Made by a program: the position numbers and the translations under genes. DNA of 42,515 nt, from positions 1 through 42,515 of the forward strand of contig JACRBM010000073.1 in assembly GCA_016219275.1 (NCBI GenBank). Direction: 5' to 3'. The stretch is from Chloroflexota bacterium (lineage in GTDB: Bacteria; Chloroflexota; Anaerolineae; UBA4142). This document shows positions 37,047-42,515 of this stretch, piece after piece (position 1 is the first letter of the stretch; each line of letters starts with the position of its first letter). Below the pieces are notes generated by a model. That model was not told the DNA's origin. It ran no database searches and worked only from the letters and a program-made list of their open reading frames with translations.

Positions 37047-38078
37047 ATGAAACGCACACTTGTTTGCGCAATGCTCGTCCTGGTTTTCGTTGTCGCGTGC
37101 AATTCCAGCGCGCCACAATCCACGCCGGTTCCCGCCGAAATCAAACCGGCGGCGACGGATAACCTGGGACAACCAGCGCAGAAAGTTCCGCCCCAGTCGC
37201 CCGCGCAAAAACCGGGTGGGACGCCGCTGCCCAAACCCGGCGCGAATTTTACCCCGCCGGCGAAACCTGGGGCGAACATCACGCCGCCGCCGCTTGCCGA
37301 TAGCGTCGCAAAAACGTACTCGGTGACGAATCCGACGACGAACGTGAAATTGTACGTACAAGTGTTCGCGCCCAAAGATGCCGCCGGCAAAAAATCTCCC
37401 ACGCTTGTCCTCGTCCCCGGCGGCACTGCCGATACCAACGCATTGATCGGCGACGCACTGCGTTTCTCAAGCGCGGGCATCCTCGCGGTGATTTTCGATC
37501 CGGATGGTCGCGGCAAAAGTACGGGACAAGAAGATTTCAACGGGCACAAGCAACAAGACGGTCTCGCCGCGGTCGTTCGCTTTGCCGCGACGTTGCCCGA
37601 AGTGGACGCACAACAAATCGGCATTGCGACGTACTCGTACGGCATCACGATGGGTAGCGGCGCGCTCGCGCGTTACAGCGATCTCCCGGTAAAATTCTTG
37701 ATGGACTGGGAAGGTCCGGCGGATCGCAACTATACGACGACGGGTTGTCGCGGGACTGGCGCGAATCGAATTCAGTGGCAACCGTGCACGGACAATGTTT
37801 GGTGGGCGGAACGCGAGGCGGTGAATTTCATCGGCAAAATTCGCGTGCCGTACCAACGCGTCCAATCGGAAAAGGATCACGTTCAGCCAAACAACAATCA
37901 CGCGCTTGACATGATCAACGCGGCGATCAAAGGCGGTGTTTCCTTCGTGCGGCTCAACAATCTCGCGCCGAATCAAACGTACGATGTAAAAAATCCACCC
38001 CCGATGTTGCCCGAAATGACCAACCCGCAATGGGAGCAAACGCTGATTCAATTCGCGCAAGAGTTGTTCAAACGATGA
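37047..38078 (+). CDS. Lipoprotein alpha/beta-hydrolase with TYSYG nucleophile elbow (paralogue B)
   Basis: A secreted hydrolase of 343 residues, paralogue of the gene at 34132. The lipobox is VVAC (Cys18). The stalk (about 20-88) contains a direct repeat, KPGANFTPPA then KPGANITPPP. The hydrolase domain reads TLVLVPGGTADTN, FDPDGRGKSTGQEDF, ATYSYGITMG (Ser197), FLMDWEGPADRN and SEKDHVQPNNNHALDM. TYSYG, DWEGPA and DHVQP are kept from paralogue A, so they probably form the catalytic set. The extra beta domain of A is missing. It starts 9 bp after the GH39-like stop with AAGGAGC before the ATG, so the two are co-transcribed. Ends in a hairpin of the GTGATGCG type. Confidence 0.78.
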   Translation: MKRTLVCAMLVLVFVVACNSSAPQSTPVPAEIKPAATDNLGQPAQKVPPQSPAQKPGGTPLPKPGANFTPPAKPGANITPPPLADSVAKTYSVTNPTTNVKLYVQVFAPKDAAGKKSPTLVLVPGGTADTNALIGDALRFSSAGILAVIFDPDGRGKSTGQEDFNGHKQQDGLAAVVRFAATLPEVDAQQIGIATYSYGITMGSGALARYSDLPVKFLMDWEGPADRNYTTTGCRGTGANRIQWQPCTDNVWWAEREAVNFIGKIRVPYQRVQSEKDHVQPNNNHALDMINAAIKGGVSFVRLNNLAPNQTYDVKNPPPMLPEMTNPQWEQTLIQFAQELFKR

Positions 38079-38123
38079 AAAGTGATGCGTGACGAACGCG
38101 CTCACGCACCACGCATCACTTTT
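38078..38123 (+). repeat. Hairpin AAAAGTGATGCGTG / CACGCATCACTTTT, terminator-like
   Basis: Perfect 14-bp arms (38078-38091 and 38110-38123) around 18 nt, ending in TTTT, between the hydrolase and esterase genes. The GTGATGCG unit is also found at 9022-9042 and, in inverse form, inside the glycosyltransferase gene at 40509-40530. Confidence 0.7.
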
Positions 38124-38133
38124 CGGAGGCATA

Positions 38134-39096
38134 ATGACCAGGACATTCATTACTCTCTTCGGACTTGTTCTCATCGCGACCGCGTGTAATGCCGCGCCGA
38201 CTACGCGACCACCTGACCAAGCGACAACACGACCATCCGACCACGCGTTACTCAAACCGGGTGATTACGACCGCGCGCTCACCCATGCCGGACGCGAACG
38301 CACGTACACGGTGCACTTGCCGCGCGGCATCGGCGACGAACATTCGTATTCGCTCGTGATCGTTTTGCACGGCGGCGGCGGCAACGACGATAACGCCGCG
38401 CGTATGACCGGGTTTAGCGCGCTCGCGGACAAGGAAGAATTCATCGTCGTCTATCCGAATGGAACCGGACGATTGCAAGATCGTATTCTCACCTGGAATG
38501 CCGGCAACTGTTGCGGTTACGCGCTCGACAACACGGTGGACGATGTGGGATTTATTCGCGCGCTGATCGAACAATTGCAACGCGAGTACCCGATCAATCC
38601 GCAACGCATTTACGCGACCGGGATTTCAAACGGCGGAATGATGTCCTACCGACTCGCGTGCGAACTGTCCGACCAACTCGCGGCAATCGCGCCGGTCGCG
38701 GGCGCGCTCAACGTCGAATGCAAACCCGCACAGCCCGTCGCGGTGATCGCATTCCATGGCACAGCAGACCAACACGTTTTGTACAACGGAGGCGTTCCAA
38801 AAATCCAAGCCGACTCGCATCCGCGCGAGGACAAGTCGGTCGCGTACGCGATGTCGTTCTGGGTCAAGCAGAATCAATGCAACACGCTCGCGCAAAAATC
38901 GGAACGCGGTAAGGTGAGCACTGAATCGTACACGAGCTGTCGCAATAACGCGGATGTGACGTTGTTCACGCTGAAAGATTTCGGACACGCTTGGCCCCGC
39001 GGCGCGCGTGGAACGGTGTGGGCGGACGATCCGAAGGCGGATATTTCCGCGACCGATGTGATGTGGGAGTTTTTCAAGCAACATCCGAAACCGTAA
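38134..39096 (+). CDS. PHB-depolymerase/feruloyl-esterase-like lipoprotein esterase
   Basis: A lipid-anchored esterase of 320 residues of the PhbA/LpqC group (CE1-like). Signal MTRTFITLFGLVLIATAC (Cys18). The core shows LVIVLHGGGGNDDNAARMTG (oxyanion region), TWNAGNCCGYALDNTVDDVG, the nucleophile elbow YATGISNGGMMSYRLACELS (Ser165), VIAFHGTAD with the acid, and LKDFGHAWPRG with the His. Cysteines at 126-127 and later may form disulfides. ATG at 38134 has GGAGG 6 bp upstream. Such enzymes release feruloyl or acetyl groups from hemicellulose or cut polyesters; beside a GH39-like glycosidase and a sulfatase, deacylation of polysaccharide is more likely. Confidence 0.88.
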   Translation: MTRTFITLFGLVLIATACNAAPTTRPPDQATTRPSDHALLKPGDYDRALTHAGRERTYTVHLPRGIGDEHSYSLVIVLHGGGGNDDNAARMTGFSALADKEEFIVVYPNGTGRLQDRILTWNAGNCCGYALDNTVDDVGFIRALIEQLQREYPINPQRIYATGISNGGMMSYRLACELSDQLAAIAPVAGALNVECKPAQPVAVIAFHGTADQHVLYNGGVPKIQADSHPREDKSVAYAMSFWVKQNQCNTLAQKSERGKVSTESYTSCRNNADVTLFTLKDFGHAWPRGARGTVWADDPKADISATDVMWEFFKQHPKP

Positions 39097-39120
39097 CGCA
39101 AATTTCCAATCGGAGATAGG

Positions 39121-39147
39121 ATCCAGGTTTCTTCGAGAAACCTGGAT
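39121..39147. repeat. Palindrome ATCCAGGTTTCT...AGAAACCTGGAT
   Basis: Perfect 12-bp arms around TCG, 27 nt. It shares the CCAGGTTT/AAACCTGG core with 23171-23203. It lies between the esterase stop and the small membrane-protein gene. Confidence 0.7.
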
Positions 39148-39174
39148 TCTGATGAAGGTATTGAAGGAGCAGCC

Positions 39175-39342
39175 ATGTTTCGACCACGCCGCTTTTGGCG
39201 ACCGCGCCCGATGTTGTGGCGCGGCAGACCGCTGGGACGACGCATCTATGGAATGGGGTGTTCGCTGATCGCCTTCCTGGTCCTCGCGTGTATCGTCGGA
39301 ATGTTCTTGTTGAATGTTTTCGTGCGCGGTATTCTGCGATAA
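39175..39342 (+). CDS. Small single-span membrane protein
   Basis: A protein of 55 residues: an Arg/Trp-rich head (MFRRPRRFWR-like; actual start MFRPRRFWRPRPMLWRG) followed by one hydrophobic helix (CSLIAFLVLACIVGMFLLNV) and a short tail FVRGILR. By the positive-inside rule the head stays in the cytoplasm. ATG at 39175 has AAGGAG 6 bp upstream, a strong signal. It starts 78 bp after the esterase and ends 25 bp before the PMT-type glycosyltransferase, on the same strand, so it may belong to that unit. No family is recognised. Confidence 0.65.
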   Translation: MFRPRRFWRPRPMLWRGRPLGRRIYGMGCSLIAFLVLACIVGMFLLNVFVRGILR

Positions 39343-39367
39343 GCAAGACACCCATCCCGGAGCGACT

Positions 39368-41395
39368 ATGGAAATCACTGCCAATGATGTAACGATTACG
39401 CCGATCACGCGATCAACCGTGACCGCGCGCGTGTTTCAATATTTTTCTCTCAGCGCGATTCTTTGCCTCGCGCTCTTTTTGCATTTCTTCCGGCTCGACC
39501 AAGAAGGATTCGCAAATCTATACTATGCCGCGACGGTAAAGAGTATGCTGATGAAGTGGCACAACTTTTTCTTCGCGTCGTTCGATCCCGGCGGGTTCGT
39601 GACCGTAGACAAACCGCCGCTCGGTTTGTGGATTCAGGCGTCGAGCGCGACGATATTTGGATTCAGCGGTTGGAGTTTGCTTTTGCCGCAAGCGATTGCC
39701 GGCGTATTGTCGGTCGCGCTGTTGTATCATCTCGTCGCGCGCGTGTTTGGCGTGTGGGCAGGCGTGATCGCCGCGCTCGCGCTCACCGTGACGCCGATCA
39801 GCATCGCCGCGAATCGCAACAATACGATGGACAGCCAACTCGTGTTCGTGTTGCTGCTCGCCGCGTGGATGGTGATGCTGGCAATCGATCGCGGGCAATT
39901 GCGTTGGTTGCTCGCGAGCGCGATTCTGGTCGGCATCGGCTTCAACATCAAGATGCTCCAGGCATTTATGGTGCTACCCGCGTTCTGGCTCGCGTATCTG
40001 ATCGCGGCGCGCACGAAATGGTATTGGCGCGTCGCACATCTTGCCGTCGCGACCATCGTGCTTGCGTTTGTTTCGTTCGCGTGGGTGGTCGTCGTTGACC
40101 TCACGCCGGCGGATCAACGCCCGTTCGTCGGCAGCAGCAAAGATAACACCGAGATGGAATTGATCGTCGGGCACAACGGCTTGGCGCGACTTGGCGCGAT
40201 GGCAAGTTGGCTCGGTTTGCGAAACGCGCCCATGCCAGGGCAACGACCACAAGCCGCGCAACCGGCGATCAAACCACAATTCAATCCACCGCCGGGTCAA
40301 CTCGCCCAACCCCCGCGATTCCAACCGCAACCCGGACAACCCGCGCCCAACGCGCCCGCGCCCGGCGGCGGTCCGACGAGCAACGAAACCGGCGACCCAG
40401 GAATTTTCCGGCTATTTAACAAGCAACTCGCTGGACAATCCAGCTGGCTTTTGCCGCTCGCGTTGCTGGGAATGCTTGTGCTCGCCATCGAATTATTTTT
40501 GGCGCGTCACGATTCACGCATCACGCATCGCGCGTCAAGCAACACGTTCCAATCCTGGTTGCTCTGGTCCGGGTGGCTCGTTCCGCAAATCATCTTTTTC
40601 AGTTTCGCCGGCTTGTTTCATCGCTACTATCTCGAAATGCTCGCGCCCGCGCTCGCCGCGCTCGTCGGCGCAGGCATTGCCGCGATGTGGCACGCGTACG
40701 CGCGACGCGAGTGGCGCGGCATCTTTTTGCCCATCGCGATTCTTGCGACGGCGGCAGTCCAGGCGATCATTCTTTTGCAATTTGCGCAATGGAATGGTTG
40801 GTTGATGCCGGTGGTGATGGGACTGGGCGCGCTCACCTCCAGCGCGTTAATGATTTTGTTTCTGTTGCCGCGCCATCCTGCCATTCAAATCGCGCAATGC
40901 GCGTTTGCCGTTGCCGGCGTGCTGGCTCTGCTGATCGCGCCGACGGTGTGGTCGTTCACGCCGTTGATGAGCGCGGATTCCGGTTTGCCGTTCGCCGGAC
41001 CCGAACTCGCGACGCGTCCCTCGCGACCGGCGAATCTGCCGAACGAAAATCGGCTGATCGAGTACTTGCGCGCGAATCGCGGCGGCGCGAAATTTCTCGT
41101 TGCGACGATGAACGCGAATACTGCCGCGCCGCTCATTCTCGCGACCGGCGAGCCGGTGATGACGCTCGGCGGTTTTGGCGGGAACGATCAAATTCTGACG
41201 CCGGAGCAACTGTCCGCGCGCGTCGCGCAGAACGAGGTGCGTTTCTTTTGGCTCGCGTCGCAAGCAAATCAGAACGCCGATCTGACGCGCTGGGTGAGCG
41301 AGCATTGCGCGCGCATCGTTCAGCCCAACCAACCCCAACCCGCGCCGAATCCGGGCAGCGCACAAACGTTGTACGATTGCGCGCGCCCGCGATAA
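39368..41395 (+). CDS. PMT-family (GT39-like) membrane glycosyltransferase
   Basis: A polytopic membrane protein of 675 residues. The N-terminal half has eight or more helices and the family pattern: RLDQEGFANLYYAATVKSML with the acidic catalytic Asp-Glu region, FVTVDKPPLGLWIQA, ITPISIAANRNNTMDSQLVF. A Pro/Gln-rich loop (about 280-345) interrupts two membrane blocks; further helices follow (about 360-535) and an extracellular C-terminal domain (about 550-675) with FLVATMNANTAAPLILATGE. This matches PMT_2/ArnT-like enzymes of the YkcA/YkcB type, which move a sugar from a polyprenyl-phosphate carrier to surface acceptors. A repeat-derived stretch lies at residues about 379-392. ATG at 39368 has GGAG 6 bp upstream. 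It may glycosylate the Pro/Thr stalks of the neighbouring lipoproteins, which is inference. Confidence 0.9.
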   Translation: MEITANDVTITPITRSTVTARVFQYFSLSAILCLALFLHFFRLDQEGFANLYYAATVKSMLMKWHNFFFASFDPGGFVTVDKPPLGLWIQASSATIFGFSGWSLLLPQAIAGVLSVALLYHLVARVFGVWAGVIAALALTVTPISIAANRNNTMDSQLVFVLLLAAWMVMLAIDRGQLRWLLASAILVGIGFNIKMLQAFMVLPAFWLAYLIAARTKWYWRVAHLAVATIVLAFVSFAWVVVVDLTPADQRPFVGSSKDNTEMELIVGHNGLARLGAMASWLGLRNAPMPGQRPQAAQPAIKPQFNPPPGQLAQPPRFQPQPGQPAPNAPAPGGGPTSNETGDPGIFRLFNKQLAGQSSWLLPLALLGMLVLAIELFLARHDSRITHRASSNTFQSWLLWSGWLVPQIIFFSFAGLFHRYYLEMLAPALAALVGAGIAAMWHAYARREWRGIFLPIAILATAAVQAIILLQFAQWNGWLMPVVMGLGALTSSALMILFLLPRHPAIQIAQCAFAVAGVLALLIAPTVWSFTPLMSADSGLPFAGPELATRPSRPANLPNENRLIEYLRANRGGAKFLVATMNANTAAPLILATGEPVMTLGGFGGNDQILTPEQLSARVAQNEVRFFWLASQANQNADLTRWVSEHCARIVQPNQPQPAPNPGSAQTLYDCARPR

Positions 41396-41415
41396 CCAAT
41401 TGATGGAGCACTGAA

Positions 41416-42426
41416 ATGAAACGCCTTTGGATTCTCCTTTTCCTTTTTGCATCAAGTTTGATGTTCGCTGGTTGTCAGCGCAACCGGAATGATTCTGCCG
41501 CGCCATTGCCTACGGCTGAGATGCGCGCGAGTGGTGTTGCGCCAACCGTCGCACCACGCGCGATTGAAACGCCCGTCGCCTCACCAAGCGCGCCGGTGAC
41601 CCAGGAAATAGACACGCGACCGGGCGCGATGAATCGCGATGTGACGTACTGCGCGCCGGACGGCATCGCGCTAAAGATGGACCTCGCGTACCCCAAATCG
41701 TTTGCGAACAAGCCCACGCCGATTGCCGTGTTCATTCACGGCGGCGGCTGGACGAGCGGCGACAAGAGCGGCGGCGGCGGAGTGGACGCGCGCGAGTTGC
41801 TCGCGCGCGGGTACATTGTCGCGTCGCTCGATTATCGGCTTGCGCCGCAGTACAAATTCCCGGCGCAGATCACCGATGTGAAATGCGCGATTCGCCATCT
41901 GCGCGCGCACGCGGCGAAATATCAACTCGACCCGAACCGGATTGGTGTGTGGGGTTCAAGCGCGGGCGGGCATCTCGTCGCGCTGCTCGGCACGAGCGAT
42001 GCGAGCGTGGGATTCGACGTGGGCGAGTACCTCGATCAATCGTCGCGCGTGCAACTTGTTGTGGACTTGTTCGGTCCCGCCGATTTGCCGGCGATGTTCA
42101 CGTCGAACGCGCAAGTGGTTGGCAATCGCGTGTTCGGCTCGACCTCGCGCGACGATCTAGTTTTGGTCAAGGCAAGTCCGGTGACGTACGTTTCCAAAGA
42201 TGATCCACCGTTTTTGATCTTGCAAGGCGATCAAGACAAGACTGTGCCGCTGGCGCAATCGCAAATTTTGCACGACAAGTTGCTCGCGGGTGGCGTGCCG
42301 TCCACGCTCGTCATCGTTAAAAATGGCGGTCACGGTTTCGCACCAACCGGCGGTGCGATCAACCCGACGCGCGCCGAGTTGACCAAGACGCTCGCGGATT
42401 TTTTCGACAAGCATTTGAAAAGGTAG
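41416..42426 (+). CDS. Alpha/beta-hydrolase (BD-FAE / esterase-lipase type) lipoprotein
   Basis: A secreted esterase of 336 residues. Signal peptide ends in MFAGC (Cys20), then a Pro/Ala/Thr stalk to about residue 70. The domain is of the hormone-sensitive-lipase-like or bifunctional feruloyl/acetyl-xylan esterase type: VFIHGGGWTSGDKSGGGG (HGGG at 108-111), YIVASLDYRLAPQYKFPAQI, nucleophile elbow VWGSSAGGHLVALLG (Ser182), LILQGDQDKTVP with the acid and IVKNGGHGF with the His. ATG at 41416 has GGAG 8 bp upstream. It follows the glycosyltransferase by 20 bp and likely shares its message. Likely substrates are acetyl or feruloyl esters. Confidence 0.9.
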   Translation: MKRLWILLFLFASSLMFAGCQRNRNDSAAPLPTAEMRASGVAPTVAPRAIETPVASPSAPVTQEIDTRPGAMNRDVTYCAPDGIALKMDLAYPKSFANKPTPIAVFIHGGGWTSGDKSGGGGVDARELLARGYIVASLDYRLAPQYKFPAQITDVKCAIRHLRAHAAKYQLDPNRIGVWGSSAGGHLVALLGTSDASVGFDVGEYLDQSSRVQLVVDLFGPADLPAMFTSNAQVVGNRVFGSTSRDDLVLVKASPVTYVSKDDPPFLILQGDQDKTVPLAQSQILHDKLLAGGVPSTLVIVKNGGHGFAPTGGAINPTRAELTKTLADFFDKHLKR

Positions 42427-42436
42427 TGGATCCCCA

Positions 42437-42515
42437 CCCCAGCCCTCCCCGTTCGGCTCTCCCCCTGCGAAAGCGGGGGGAGTTGGAGAGGGTGCCGAAC
42501 GGGGGAGGGCTGGGG
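42437..42515. repeat. Large nested palindrome at the window end
   Basis: CCCCAGCCCTCCCCGTTCGG and one more base (42437-42457) pair with the inverse at 42494-42515 (one extra G). Inside it, CTCCCCCTGC and GCGGGGGGAG form a second stem around GAAA. It may run on past the end of the window. Same C/G-rich class as 19343-19388. Confidence 0.75.

Noticed and set aside
1-42515. A complete defence, phage or biosynthetic gene cluster
   Set aside because: No nuclease-helicase pairs, integrase, capsid, NRPS/PKS or radical-SAM maturation genes are present; CPBP and DUF4160/DUF2442 genes alone do not make a system.

Overview
The window looks like chromosomal DNA from a GC-rich bacterium, most plausibly a member of the Chloroflexota (Anaerolineae-like). 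This is inferred, not shown by a marker gene. The pointers are a mevalonate-pathway kinase, many lipoproteins with Pro/Thr linkers of the PTATP type after the lipid-anchoring Cys, an EF-G2-type GTPase, a histidine kinase paired with an ANTAR regulator, a tandem-HTH regulator, and intergenic spaces full of short inverted repeats. No rRNA, CRISPR array, phage or complete insertion sequence is visible.

Layout. 1-3.2 kb: a sugar or glycerol-3-phosphate type ABC importer (binding protein with its signal peptide missing, then two permeases; no ATPase). 3.3-6 kb: a tandem-HTH regulator followed by a TPR protein, convergent with a secreted protein that has three repeat domains. 6.1-11.5 kb: EF-G2 (minus strand), then a YdeI/OmpD-associated-type protein, a membrane-anchored MutS-like ATPase and a DUF123 nuclease-fold protein. 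11.5-12.3 kb: a decayed DUF4160/DUF2442 gene pair and tRNA-Arg(CCG). 12.3-17.1 kb: minus-strand CNNM/CorC transporter, PEP/pyruvate-binding protein and flippase-like membrane protein. 17.2-20.9 kb: mevalonate kinase, GT2 glycosyltransferase, homocysteine S-methyltransferase and two small Cys-containing proteins. 21-24.6 kb: secreted HExxH metalloprotease, CPBP membrane protease and HAD phosphatase. 24.6-26.8 kb: ECF sigma factor, membrane protein (possible anti-sigma) and bactofilin-like membrane protein, joined by ATGA overlaps behind a candidate ECF-type promoter. 26.8-29.8 kb: a YgfZ-like protein, then an AT-richer minus-strand patch (dienelactone hydrolase, DUF3395-like membrane protein) flanked by truncated reading frames. 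29.8-32.1 kb: ANTAR response regulator, its histidine kinase and tRNA-Pro(GGG). 32.2-42.4 kb: seven plus-strand genes plus one small membrane ORF, mostly lipoproteins: sulfatase, two paralogous alpha/beta hydrolases flanking a GH39-like glycosidase, a PHB-depolymerase/feruloyl-esterase-like esterase, a PMT-family glycosyltransferase and a BD-FAE-like esterase. This last block reads as a surface-anchored module for attacking or remodelling acylated or sulfated polysaccharide.

Two features recur. First, nearly every intergenic gap carries a dyad-symmetric repeat, from several distinct families. Some sit where terminators should be, and one related repeat lies inside a coding sequence. Second, recognisable promoters share one pattern, TTG-rich -35, 17-18 bp spacer and a TG-extended TATAAT-like -10, seen upstream of both tRNAs and several genes. 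The strongest unusual items are the repeat families, the reused signal-peptide cassette in the lipoprotein block, the TYSYG hydrolase paralogues, the decayed DUF4160/DUF2442 pair, the AT-rich patch and the ECF promoter. No clear new defence or biosynthetic system was found.
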